This document shows positions 27,719-36,308 of a stretch of DNA of 64,000 nucleotides, piece after piece. Positions within the stretch are counted from its first letter, which is position 1. Every line of letters starts with the position of its first letter. The stretch comes from JAFDVJ01 sp964487505 (GTDB lineage: Bacteria; Acidobacteriota; Blastocatellia; Pyrinomonadales; Pyrinomonadaceae), in contig CAZARD010000007.1 of NCBI GenBank assembly GCA_964487505.1, positions 11,955-75,954 on the forward strand, in the 5' to 3' direction. The position numbers were made by a program, and so were the translations under genes. Below the pieces are notes generated by a model. It was given only the letters and a program-made list of their open reading frames with translations. It was not told the DNA's origin and did no database searches.

Positions 27719-28747
27719 ATGGACCAAATGACGAAAACCCCGATGGAGGATGGCGCCACGCTCCTTTCGATCGAAGAACTGAAGGTGCATTTCAAGGGGC
27801 ACGGCGGCGGGTTGTTCTCGCGCGGCTCGAAGCACGTCGTCCGCGCGGTCGACGGCGTCACGCTCAAGATCGAGCGCGGCGAGACCCTGGGCCTGGTGGG
27901 CGAATCGGGGTGCGGCAAATCGACGCTCGGCAAGGCCATCCTGCGGCTGACCGATCCGACGGGAGGCCGCGTAATGTACGACGGAAACGATCTCGCGCAT
28001 CTTCCGGCCGGCAAGATGCGCGACCAGCGCCGGAAGCTGCAGATGATCTTTCAGGACCCGTACGCCAGTCTCAACCCGCGGATGACGGTCGGCGCGATCA
28101 TCGGCGAGCCGATTCGTACGTTCGGTCTCGCGAAAAGCGTTACGGTCGAGCAGCGCGTTCAGGAACTGATGGAAACGGTCGGCTTGTCGCGCCGTTTCAT
28201 CAAGCGCTATCCGCACGAGTTCTCGGGCGGCCAGCGGCAGCGCATCGGCATTGCGCGGGCGCTTGCCGTCGATCCGGAATTCATCGTCGCCGACGAACCT
28301 ATCTCGGCGCTCGACGTGTCGATCCAGGCGCAGATAATGAACCTGATGGGACGCCTTCAGGCCGAGAAGAATCTGACGTACCTGTTCATTTCACACGATC
28401 TGCGCGCCGTCCGGCATCTGTCGGACCGGGTCGCCGTGATGTATCTCGGAAAGATAGTTGAACTCGCGAGCGGGGCTGAGATCTACGCGAACCCCCGTCA
28501 CCCGTATTCGATCGCGCTGATGTCGGCAGTTCCGGTGCCTGATCCCGAGATCGAGGCGAAACGCGAGCGGATAATCCTGAAAGGCGATGTCCCGAGCCCG
28601 ATCGATCCGCCGCCCGGATGCCATTTCCACACGCGTTGCCCGATGGCGGTGGATGAATGCAAGTCAATCGTTCCCGAACTCGTCGAGATCAAGCCGCGCC
28701 ATTTCGTTGCCTGCCATCTGGTCAAGCCCGAACGCGCCGAGGCGTGA
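27719..28747 (+). CDS. Oligopeptide ABC transporter ATPase, OppF/DppF type
   Basis: 342 residues. Walker A GESGCGKS, signature FSGGQRQR, Walker B FIVADEPISALD, switch His in FISHDLRAVRH, and the C-terminal peptide-importer region with PPPGCHFHTRCPM. A short extra loop near the N-terminus (HGGGLFSRGSKH) is typical of OppF. It should form a heterodimeric motor with the OppD-type subunit. Eight bases after the lipoprotein gene; last gene of the importer operon, with a hairpin just beyond. Confidence 0.96.
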   Translation: MDQMTKTPMEDGATLLSIEELKVHFKGHGGGLFSRGSKHVVRAVDGVTLKIERGETLGLVGESGCGKSTLGKAILRLTDPTGGRVMYDGNDLAHLPAGKMRDQRRKLQMIFQDPYASLNPRMTVGAIIGEPIRTFGLAKSVTVEQRVQELMETVGLSRRFIKRYPHEFSGGQRQRIGIARALAVDPEFIVADEPISALDVSIQAQIMNLMGRLQAEKNLTYLFISHDLRAVRHLSDRVAVMYLGKIVELASGAEIYANPRHPYSIALMSAVPVPDPEIEAKRERIILKGDVPSPIDPPPGCHFHTRCPMAVDECKSIVPELVEIKPRHFVACHLVKPERAEA

Positions 28748-29057
28748 TCCCCGAGATGCGACTTTCGCCGTCGGCCTTGGCCGATCGCGATACGGCGAAA
28801 GGCGGGACGCGGGAAGACCGACCCTCGGAAGATCGCCGCCAGTTGCGTCACGACTCCCGAGAACCGTCCGCCAATTGCGCCGCCGCGCCCGAAGAGCCTT
28901 CCGCGTTTCTGCCTGCTTTTGTTCGCTTCGGCCCAGTTGCCGACTTTTCCTGAAACCCGCTCTCGATTGTGTCTATTTAGTCAGTATGCAAAAGCTCTTT
29001 TTGAGCCGCCGGACGCGTCCCTGATGCATCAAAACAGGACGCAGCGGAGCCATTTCG
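28748..29057. other. Intergenic region after the opp operon
   Basis: No gene is supported. The proximal part holds the terminator-like structure at 28762-28801. The distal part provides the leader of the PocR-GGDEF gene, with GCGGAG about ten bases before its ATG. I cannot place a convincing promoter. Confidence 0.55.
28762..28801 (+). terminator. Terminator-like nested hairpin
   Basis: Perfect 10-bp arms CTTTCGCCGT / ACGGCGAAAG enclosing a second hairpin CGGCC-TT-GGCCG, starting 15 bases after the OppF-type stop. There is no U-tract, so it could be a 3' protective or Rho-related structure instead. Confidence 0.5.
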
Positions 29058-31399
29058 ATGACAGAACCGACACCAGCCGAACTCGCAAAGATCGCCGAGA
29101 GCCGCGCGCTCGCGGCGGTCGTCGTCGATGAGAATTCGACGGTCAAATCGGCGGCGAACAACAATTCGATCTGCGAATTGCTCAGCGCCTCGGCCGAATT
29201 CGGGCCGGCCTGCGCCGAGTTCTGCGGGCGGGCGCTCGAACGCGCCGGCGAGGGCAGAGCCTCGTTCCGGTGTCACGCCGGGCTCGACTGCGTCGCCGTC
29301 AGGCTGAATACCGATAGGCCTTTGGTGGCGATCGTCGGGAGAGCATTCACCTCGGCCGAAACCTATCGGCGTGCGACCGAACGGGCAATCTCCGGCGATT
29401 GGAACAGGTTCCCGCCGACCAGGTTTTTCGACAATGTTCTGCTGACGAGCGCCGAGCGCAATATCGAGGATGCGGCGACGCGGATCGCCGCACTCGGCAA
29501 CGTGGACGATCGCCCGAAGACGCCGGTCGCACCCGCGCGGCACGAAGAGGCCGCGACGACGCGCAAGGCTGAAAATGCGGAATCCGAGCCNNNNNNNNNN
29601 NNNNNNNNNNNNNNNNNNNNNNNNNNNNNNNNNNNNNNNNNNNNNNNNNNNNNNNNNNNNNNNNNNNNNNNNNNNNNNNNNNNNNNNNNNCGCGGCACGA
29701 AGAGGCCGCGACGACGCGCAAGGCTGAAAATGCGGAATCCGAGCCCGTCGCGGCCGAAACGCCTGTCGCGGCCGAAACGCCGGTCGCGGACGATGCTCCG
29801 ATCCCTCGACCTGAAGTGGCGGTCGAAACTGCCGAGATCGGAGACAAGGCCCGGATCGACGAAATGCTGCGCGAGTTTCAGGAAAAACCCGTGAACCTTC
29901 TGCCGATCTCCGGGCCTCCGACCGCCGAATCCGACGAGCTCGCGGCGTGGCGGTCGTTCTTCGGATCGCTCGCGAGTCTCAAGTATCAGGACGCCTGCGA
30001 ATCGATCCTCGAGTTCCTCGGACGGCGTTACGGGATCGCTTCGTTCGGCTGGCTCGAACTGCGCGAGACCGGTTTCGAGGTCATCGCATCGACCGGCGCG
30101 CTTGTCGGACACCGTTTCCGCGTGCGCTTTCGGCCCGACGACCGCAGGCTTTTCCGGGCGATCGAAACCGAATCGCCGCTGATGCTCCGTGAAAGGACGG
30201 CGTCGGGCGAGGGCACCGACCGCGCTTCGCTCGCGCTCTTTCCGATCGCGGTCGGCGACGAGGTCCAGAACGCGCTTGTCGTCGCCGACGCGGTCGCCGA
30301 CCCCGAGCTTTTTCGCCATCTGTCACGGTTCTGCCAATCCGTCGCGTCCGAGATCGAGGTCCTGCGTCTTCGCGAAGAGGTCAAACGACGGAGCTGGCTG
30401 GCAAAGGCGGTTGATCGCTTCAACTCCGGTCTCGACGAACTCGACACGGCCGACTTTTGGCCGAACCTGGTCCGCATCTCGGCCGAATTGATGAATGCCG
30501 AGCGCGGTTCGCTGCTCCTGTACGATGAGAAGAACGACCGGCTCGCCGTCCGCGCCGCTGTCGGCACGTCGGCCGAGAGTATCTCGCAGGCCGCCGAGGG
30601 CGTCGGTGAAAGGGTGGCGCGCACCGTGCTGACCGAAGGACGGCCCGTCGCCGTCGCGAACGTCGCCCAAACCGGGATCGGTGCCGCGCCCGCGGACTGG
30701 AACTACAGGACCGGCTCTTTCATCTGCTATCCGTTCGTCATCGGAAATCGCCGGATCGGCGTCCTCAATTTCGCCGACAAGGCGGACGGCGGGTCATACA
30801 ACGAATCCGATCTCGAGGTTCTGCGGTCGATCGGGCCGCAGGTCGCGGTGATCATCGACCGCGCCGCGCTCAAGGAGAAGGCCGGCGAGTTCGAGCAGCT
30901 TTCGGTGACGGATCCGCTGACGGGCCTGCTCAACCGGCGCTATCTTGAGGAACGTCTCGCGGAAGAGATCAAGCGGTCGAGCCGTTACGGTTATCCGATG
31001 AGCCTTCTGATGATCGATGTCGATGATTTCGGCAAGTTCAACAAGGATTTCGGCGTTCTCGTCGGCGACCGCGTGCTGCGCGAATCGGTCAAGGCGATGC
31101 GCGCCACGCTCCGCGGCGCCGACATCGCGGCGCGTTACGGCGGCGAGGAATTCTGCGTGCTTCTGCCGCAGACGACGGTCGCCGAAGCGCAGACGATCGC
31201 TGAACGCATCCGCCACAGCGTGGAAAGCATCGAGTTTCCCGAGCGACGGATCACGATCAGCGTCGGGATCGCGACCTACTCACTGGGCATCACCGAGGCC
31301 GATGAGATAATCCGTGCCGCGGACGATGCGATGCGGCGCGCGAAATCGAGCGGAAAGAACACCGTTCAGGTCCACGAAGCGGCGGAGAACGTCGCCTGA
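29058..31399 (+). CDS. PocR-GAF-GGDEF diguanylate cyclase (interrupted by assembly gap)
   Basis: One gene broken only by an artificial gap. Removing the 100 Ns plus one copy of the flanking 55-bp duplication (155 bases) joins both parts in one frame, giving about 728 residues. Residues 1-150 form a PocR sensory domain (FGPACAEFCGRAL, FRCHAGLDC). A Pro/Ala/Glu repeat linker follows (PVAAET units), then two GAF-like domains (about 240-370 and 395-545) and a GGDEF domain with VTDPLTGLLNRRYLEE and the active GGEEF. The inhibitory RxxD site (RGAD) is five residues before GGEEF. It should make c-di-GMP in response to a small ligand. The next gene begins 13 bases later, probably as an operon. Confidence 0.88.
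29591..29690. other. Assembly gap (100 N) flanked by a 55-bp duplication
   Basis: Bases 29536-29590 and 29691-29745 are identical over 55 bases. The gap therefore probably represents a k-mer overlap that was not merged, not lost sequence. Collapsing it restores the reading frame of the GGDEF gene. Confidence 0.95.
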
Positions 31400-31412
31400 A
31401 GCGCAAGAACTG

Positions 31413-33581
31413 ATGGAAAAGAAGCCTTCGAAAAAGATCCTCGCGACGGTCGCGGCCGATGATTTTGTCGGGCGCGATGTCGAACTTTCGGCGCTCGTGG
31501 CGCATTCGCACCGATCCGTGGGCCCGTTCGGGCTCCATCTGATCGCCCAGCCCGCGCTCGGCATCTCCGAATTGCTGCGCCAGACATACGACCGTCTGTT
31601 TCCGGAAGTGGAAGGCCCGATACCTTTCTATTTCTGTTTTCGAAAGTCAGAAACCGCGGTCGAGTCGGCACTGCGATTCCTGCAGGATTTCATTCTCCAG
31701 ACGGTTGCGTTCCGGAGACAGAATTCCGCGCTGCTCGATTTCGGCGGGGACATCTGCGAGATTTCGCAAATCGCGATTCCCGGCGATGCCCATTGGATCG
31801 ACCGGCTGCTCGAAACCTGTCGTCTCGAAAGCCGGCTCAACAACGAGCGGGCATTCATCCGCACCGCTCTTGGTGCTCCGCTCAGGGCGTTCGCCAACGG
31901 CACGCGTTCGTTCGTGATGCTTGACGATCTTGAGGCCGCAAGCGACGATCTCGCCGGCGAGATCGCGACCGTTTTCGCGCGGTTCGAGATCCCGTTCGTT
32001 TTTGCTTCGAAACGCCGGTTCGAACTTCTCGGACCGACCGCCGACCTTGAGGAGATCGAAGCGCTCGGTTTTGCCGACGCCGGGGCGTTCGCGGAACGAC
32101 TGGCATCGCGTTTGCGCGTTGCGTTGACCGACCAAACGCGGGACCTGATCGCCGTCCAGCTCGGCGGAAATCCCGGGTTCATCACAAACCTCGTCCAGTC
32201 GGCATCGGAACAGAGCGCGTCGCTCGACAGTTTCGCGCGCGTCGAGAGGATCTACACCGATGAGATCTTCGGCGGCCGTACGGCCCGGCATTTCAGCGCC
32301 GTCCTTTCGCGGATCGCGCCTGACACGAAATTGCAGAAACAGATCGTCGGAGTGCTCGTCGATGCCTTGCGACCGGACGCCGGAAAGATCCACGCGGAAG
32401 AATGGCGGCGTCGCTTCGATCTCGACGCATCATCGTTCCAACGCCTATTGGACGAACTTAACATCAACGAATTCATCAGTTTGACTTCGAATCTGATCGA
32501 AGCGCCGCGTGCCAATCAGCCGCTCTGCGATTATTTGACGGGACGCTTTCGGCTCGAAACGGAGCGCCAGAACCGCGCGCTGACGATCGGCGAATCGCTG
32601 GCCGAATTCGTCAAGCGGGCTCCGGAAACCATGGCCCGGTTCTACCGCGAAAATTCGGCGCTCGGCCTGCGCGAACTGCTCGCGTCGTTCGATCATCAGG
32701 AAGTTCCGCGGGCGTTGCTTGATTACCGTGCGTTTCGCGAGGAACTGAAGGGCCTCATGGATCCCGATATCATCGCGAGCGCTTTGGCCGACGACGAACG
32801 GCAGACCTTGCCGCAGATCGTTTATGCGGCCCATACGGTGGCGGTCTATCCGTCGATCTCGCAGGTCATCGAACGGAACCGCTCGGCGGTTGCGCTCGGA
32901 TTCATCGAATCGAGCTACCGCGACGGCGACGAGGTGGTCTGGATCGCGGCGGAGATCGATTCGAAGCTCGAGGCTTCGCGCGATCTGGCCGAGTTCTGGT
33001 GCGACCGCCTCGAGATGGTCGCCCACATCTGCGAGTTCTCAAGCTACAGGCTATGGCTCGTGGCGCCGGAAGGCTTTTCGCCGGAAGCGCTCGAGGTCCT
33101 CGACGAGCGCGGCGCGCTCGGTTCAAGCCGGAAACAGATCGAGCTTCTGAGCGAATTCCTCGGCACTCCGGTCGGCGTGGCAAAGCCGGCGAACGAGTAC
33201 GAGATGGTCGTCCCGATGGGCGGGGATACAGAGATCATCGCGGCCCAGACAGTGGAAGAGATCGCGCGCCGCCATCATTTCGCGCCGAAAGCGATCAACC
33301 AGATAAAAACGGCGCTGGTCGAAGCCTGCATCAACGCGTCGGAGCATTCGCACAGTCCCGACCGCAAGATCTACCAGCGCTTTGTTGTCGCCGATGACCA
33401 GATAACGATCACGGTCGCGAACCGCGGCCTGCGTTTGAAAGACGGGCCGACTCGCGAGATCAGCCCGACCGAAGGCCGACGCGGTTGGGGCCTTAAGCTG
33501 ATGCGTTCGCTGATGGACGAGGTCCGTATCGAACAGACCGACGACGGCACGCGCATCACGATGGTCAAGAAACTCGGCTAG
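31413..33581 (+). CDS. STAND/AAA-like pseudo-ATPase fused to RsbW-type kinase domain
   Basis: 722 residues. The N-terminus begins like an AAA_16/STAND ATPase (FVGRDVELSALVAH) but where Walker A should be it reads AQPALGISELL, without GKS/T. A Walker-B-like SFVMLDDLE and a GNPGF sensor-like motif remain, followed by a winged-helix-like part (about 300-400) and an unassigned central region. Residues about 600-722 are a HATPase of the anti-sigma RsbW/SpoIIAB type: N-box VEACINASEHS and G2 box RRGWGLKLMRSLMDEV. The G1 Asp is replaced by Asn (ANRGL, about residue 670). ATG 31413 is the first ATG in a context that suits the upstream stop. Its likely partner is the STAS protein encoded 2.2 kb downstream. 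Confidence 0.8.
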   Translation: MEKKPSKKILATVAADDFVGRDVELSALVAHSHRSVGPFGLHLIAQPALGISELLRQTYDRLFPEVEGPIPFYFCFRKSETAVESALRFLQDFILQTVAFRRQNSALLDFGGDICEISQIAIPGDAHWIDRLLETCRLESRLNNERAFIRTALGAPLRAFANGTRSFVMLDDLEAASDDLAGEIATVFARFEIPFVFASKRRFELLGPTADLEEIEALGFADAGAFAERLASRLRVALTDQTRDLIAVQLGGNPGFITNLVQSASEQSASLDSFARVERIYTDEIFGGRTARHFSAVLSRIAPDTKLQKQIVGVLVDALRPDAGKIHAEEWRRRFDLDASSFQRLLDELNINEFISLTSNLIEAPRANQPLCDYLTGRFRLETERQNRALTIGESLAEFVKRAPETMARFYRENSALGLRELLASFDHQEVPRALLDYRAFREELKGLMDPDIIASALADDERQTLPQIVYAAHTVAVYPSISQVIERNRSAVALGFIESSYRDGDEVVWIAAEIDSKLEASRDLAEFWCDRLEMVAHICEFSSYRLWLVAPEGFSPEALEVLDERGALGSSRKQIELLSEFLGTPVGVAKPANEYEMVVPMGGDTEIIAAQTVEEIARRHHFAPKAINQIKTALVEACINASEHSHSPDRKIYQRFVVADDQITITVANRGLRLKDGPTREISPTEGRRGWGLKLMRSLMDEVRIEQTDDGTRITMVKKLG

Positions 33582-33634
33582 TTCGGGATCCGACATTCTC
33601 AATCCGGCAGATTTGCCGCCCTTCCGCGATCCGT

Positions 33635-33787
33635 ACGTCCGGATTGTTGCTCGCGCCGGGCTCGTCACTCGGTGGCGCGACGCCGAAAGCATCGGTCCGG
33701 GACCGCGACAATCATTTGGCGATTGCCAAGTTTCCGAGCAAATTTGACGAAGACGACGTCGTCGTCTGGGAGGCGGTCACGCTTTAA
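33635..33787 (+). pseudogene. Relic of a hipA kinase gene
   Basis: With no start codon, this frame encodes LLLAPGSSLGGATPKAS then HLAIAKFPSKFDEDDVVVWE and stops at 33785-33787. This is the ATP-binding/Gly-rich and lysine region of HipA toxins (usual pattern APGSSLGGARPKA ... IAKFPS ... WE). The remaining kinase core is missing, and the stop codon lies at the border of the dispersed repeat. It belongs to a different HipA subgroup from the intact hipA 0.7 kb downstream, whose equivalent motif is SSHGARPKA. Confidence 0.7.
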
Positions 33788-33966
33788 CCCAAATTACGCG
33801 TTAGCTGTTCAACCGGGCTGATGCCGCACGGCGCGCTCAAGAAACACCCGCGAACGGCGGCCGATCAATGATGTGTTTCTTGGGAGGATTTCCAACGCGG
33901 ATTCTTGACGAGTTTCGGATTGGCTGACGTTGCGGACTTTGCGTGGGAAAATGCCTTTTTGGCAAG
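33785..33966 (+). repeat. Dispersed repeat, shared with 4.5 kb
   Basis: Ordered blocks AACCCAAATTACGCG, GAGTTTCGGATTG and CTTTGCGTGGGAAAATGCCT match the minus strand of 4495-4592. The longer middle part here contains a perfect 10-bp inverted repeat, CAAGAAACAC (33838-33847) and GTGTTTCTTG (33873-33882). It separates the hipA relic from the hipBA promoter. Confidence 0.75.
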
Positions 33967-34022
33967 TGGTGCCGGTTCCTCGCGCAAAGCCCGCGAATGT
34001 CGGCGACGACCGAGATCGCTCT

Positions 34023-34087
34023 TTGAGAAGCGGTTTAGAACTGGTAATATATTCGTAGTTTTGCGCCAAAGTGGCAATAACTACGAA
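34023..34087 (+). promoter_or_regulatory. hipBA promoter and palindromic operator
   Basis: A sigma-70-like promoter, TTGAGA (34023-34028), 16 bases, TAATAT (34045-34050), is followed by an interrupted palindrome TTCGTAGTT (34052-34060) / AACTACGAA (34079-34087). The palindrome ends one base before the hipB ATG, in the position where HipB-type repressors bind to autoregulate. The operator covers the expected transcription start. Confidence 0.7.
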
Positions 34088-34088
34088 A

Positions 34089-34397
34089 ATGTTCACATTA
34101 TTGACACCGTCCGAAGCAGAGATAAGCATCGCCGAAAGCGTGCGCGCCCGGAGGCTTGAACTCGGTCTGACACAGCCCGGACTCGCCGCGCGGTCGGGCG
34201 TGAGCCTCGGCAGCGTCCGGCGATTCGAACAGACCGGCGCGATATCGCTCGAGTCTTTGCTCAAGATCCTCGTCGTCGTCGGCGGCATCGACGAGATAAC
34301 CGCGTCGCTGAAGCCGACCGCGCCGCCGTTTGAAACGCTCGACGACGTCCTCAAAGTCAAACAGCCGCGTACCAGAAAGCGGGGAACCAGAACATGA
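34089..34397 (+). CDS. hipB: HipB-like XRE antitoxin/repressor
   Basis: 102 residues. A Cro/C1-type helix-turn-helix spans about residues 17-60 (VRARRLELGLTQPGLAARSG, VSLGSVRRFEQTG), followed by a basic C-terminal tail (KQPRTRKRGTRT). It should bind the palindrome just upstream and neutralise HipA. ATG 34089 is chosen because the alternative GTG 34071 would put the start inside the spacer of the operator. It overlaps hipA by four bases (ATGA), typical of antitoxin-toxin pairs. Confidence 0.88.
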   Translation: MFTLLTPSEAEISIAESVRARRLELGLTQPGLAARSGVSLGSVRRFEQTGAISLESLLKILVVVGGIDEITASLKPTAPPFETLDDVLKVKQPRTRKRGTRT

Positions 34398-35623
34398 GCG
34401 ATCACGCGCCCGACATCCTCGGCGTAGTCATTGACTTCGGTCGCGGCGGCCGCCGGGTCGGCCGTCTCGGTTACCGCGACGGCCGGTCGTATTTCGAATA
34501 CGACGAGGTGTTTCTGGAATCCGGCCTTGACATCTCTCCGCTTCACCTGCCGCGGCGACGCGGTTTGTTCTCGTTTGAACCCCGGCCGTTCGAAGGGCTT
34601 CCGGGCGTCTTTAACGATAGTCTGCCTGACGGCTGGGGGCGGCTGCTGTTCGATCGCGCGATGCGCGCGCGCGGAATTCTGCCACGCGAGATAACACCGC
34701 CGATGCGCTTGCGGAGTGTCACCTCGAACAGTATTGGCGCGCTGACTTACGAACCGGCGGAATCGCTCGGCATCGAACTCCGTGAGATCGATCTCGACCG
34801 CACGGCCGCCGAATCGGCCGACGTGCTGATGGGACGCGCCGACGACGCGATCGAGGAAATGCTTGCGATGACCGGTTCTTCCCACGGCGCGCGCCCGAAA
34901 GCGACAATCGGTCTCAGCAGCGACAAGACGACGATCATTCATAGCTCCGAAGATCTGCCCGACGACTTTGAGAATTGGATCGTGAAGTTTCCGAACTCGT
35001 TCGACGGCACCGACGCCGGTGCGGTCGAGTATGTTTATTCGCTCATCGCCCGAGATGCCGGGATTGACGTTCCGGAAACCCATTTGTTCCCGTCGCGGCG
35101 AGGCTCCGGATACTTCGCCGTCAAGCGATTTGACCGTGCGCCGAAAGTTCATGTCCATTCGGTTTCGGGATTGCTTCACGCCGATCACCGAACGCCGTCC
35201 CTGGATTATTCGGATATTCTCAGACTTTCGATGCGGTTGACGCGCGATTTCGTTGAAACCGAGAAACTGTTTAGGCTCGCGGCATTCAACGTTCTGGCGC
35301 ACAACCGCGACGACCACGCCAAGAACTTCTCGTTTCTGATGGACGAAAGCGGGGCGTGGAAACTCGCTCCGGCCTATGATCTGACATTTTCGTCCGGCCC
35401 CGGCGGCGAACAAAGCACGACGGTGCTCGGAAACGGCCGTCCGGTGGTCGGCGACCTGCACCAACTCGGCAAGCAGGCGAAACTCGACTCGCGTTTCGTG
35501 ACTGACGCGATTGAAAGAACGCGCTCCGCTCTCAGGCAATGGAGATCCCTCGCCACTGAACACCGCGTTCTCCCGGTCAATGCCGAACTTATCGCAAAGA
35601 AACTCGACGCAGCGGCGTCTTGA
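34394..35623 (+). CDS. hipA: HipA-like serine/threonine kinase toxin
   Basis: 409 residues, normal length for HipA. The N-terminal beta-domain, GLPGVFNDSLPDGWG, SSHGARPKA, the ATP lysine in WIVKFP, the catalytic HNRDDHAKNFSF and the metal-binding APAYDLTFS are all present, so the kinase looks intact. HipA phosphorylates translation factors or tRNA synthetases (GltX in E. coli) and causes growth arrest; the target here is unknown. Forms a unit with hipB. The pair sits inside a signalling cluster to which it has no evident link. Confidence 0.93.
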   Translation: MSDHAPDILGVVIDFGRGGRRVGRLGYRDGRSYFEYDEVFLESGLDISPLHLPRRRGLFSFEPRPFEGLPGVFNDSLPDGWGRLLFDRAMRARGILPREITPPMRLRSVTSNSIGALTYEPAESLGIELREIDLDRTAAESADVLMGRADDAIEEMLAMTGSSHGARPKATIGLSSDKTTIIHSSEDLPDDFENWIVKFPNSFDGTDAGAVEYVYSLIARDAGIDVPETHLFPSRRGSGYFAVKRFDRAPKVHVHSVSGLLHADHRTPSLDYSDILRLSMRLTRDFVETEKLFRLAAFNVLAHNRDDHAKNFSFLMDESGAWKLAPAYDLTFSSGPGGEQSTTVLGNGRPVVGDLHQLGKQAKLDSRFVTDAIERTRSALRQWRSLATEHRVLPVNAELIAKKLDAAAS

Positions 35624-35714
35624 CTTCTGCGCTGTTCCGGGGCGGACATCCGTATCAATGCCGTCGCGCAGGGCGGCGAGTTGACGCGGCGCGAACGCGC
35701 CCGGATCAAAACGG

Positions 35715-35743
35715 TTGACTTTTGTTCCTTAAAGTTCTACTTT
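35715..35743 (+). promoter_or_regulatory. Promoter of the STAS gene
   Basis: TTGACT (35715-35720), 17-base spacer, TACTTT (35738-35743), about 32 bases before the TTG start. It would give the STAS and HD-GYP genes their own transcription on the far side of the hipBA insertion. Confidence 0.55.
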
Positions 35744-35775
35744 AACTTTCGAATTCGTTTCGGAGCCATTAAATC

Positions 35776-36096
35776 TTGCAAAACGTCGAAAGCACAACAA
35801 TTACGGCTGAACCGATCGGCGCGACGGCGACCGTTTTCGCGGGAGACTACCTGAACCGGCTCGCCGGCGAGACGATCGAGCGCGAATGTCGCCAGAAACT
35901 GAGCGCGGGAGCGAAAAAGCTCGTCGTCGATTTCTCGGAGACCGAGATCGTCAATTCGATCGGCGTTTCGATCCTTCTCGGAGTGATCGACGCCGCGCAG
36001 GATGCCGGGGCCGAGGTCGTGTTTTCCGAAGTTAAGACCGAAACCCAGGAACTCTTCGAAATGCTTGGGCTGACCAACCACGTCCGTCTGGCGTAA
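35776..36096 (+). CDS. STAS-domain anti-sigma factor antagonist
   Basis: 106 residues, a single STAS domain. The core LVVDFSETEIVNSIGVSILL holds the candidate phosphorylatable Ser61 in NSIGV, where SpoIIAA/RsbV proteins have DS(S/T)G. The start is TTG at 35776, preceded by CGGAG about ten bases upstream; no ATG fits the domain start. Such proteins are phosphorylated by RsbW-type kinases and, when not phosphorylated, release the kinase's other partner. The HATPase-bearing protein at 31.4-33.6 kb is the obvious candidate kinase. Confidence 0.88.
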   Translation: MQNVESTTITAEPIGATATVFAGDYLNRLAGETIERECRQKLSAGAKKLVVDFSETEIVNSIGVSILLGVIDAAQDAGAEVVFSEVKTETQELFEMLGLTNHVRLA

Positions 36097-36308
36097 GCGG
36101 ATCGCGCACGCCGTGAGCAGTTGGCAATCGCTGCGATCGATCTGATAACCGGCCCGCAAACGTCACGAGAATAAGGGAAGAAATGGTCAGTTCTTGCTGT
36201 TTTCGCGCGGTTGGCGGGCCGCGTGGTTCAAGACGATCATAGCCGCTGACGGTTCGGGCTTTTGAGAGTGCAGTGCTCATCGCTTACTGCTTGCCGCTTT
36301 CCAACAGT

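Noticed and set aside
33809..35563. 584-codon minus-strand frame across hipBA
   Set aside because: Overlaps two well-supported genes and a repeat; its protein shows no family features.
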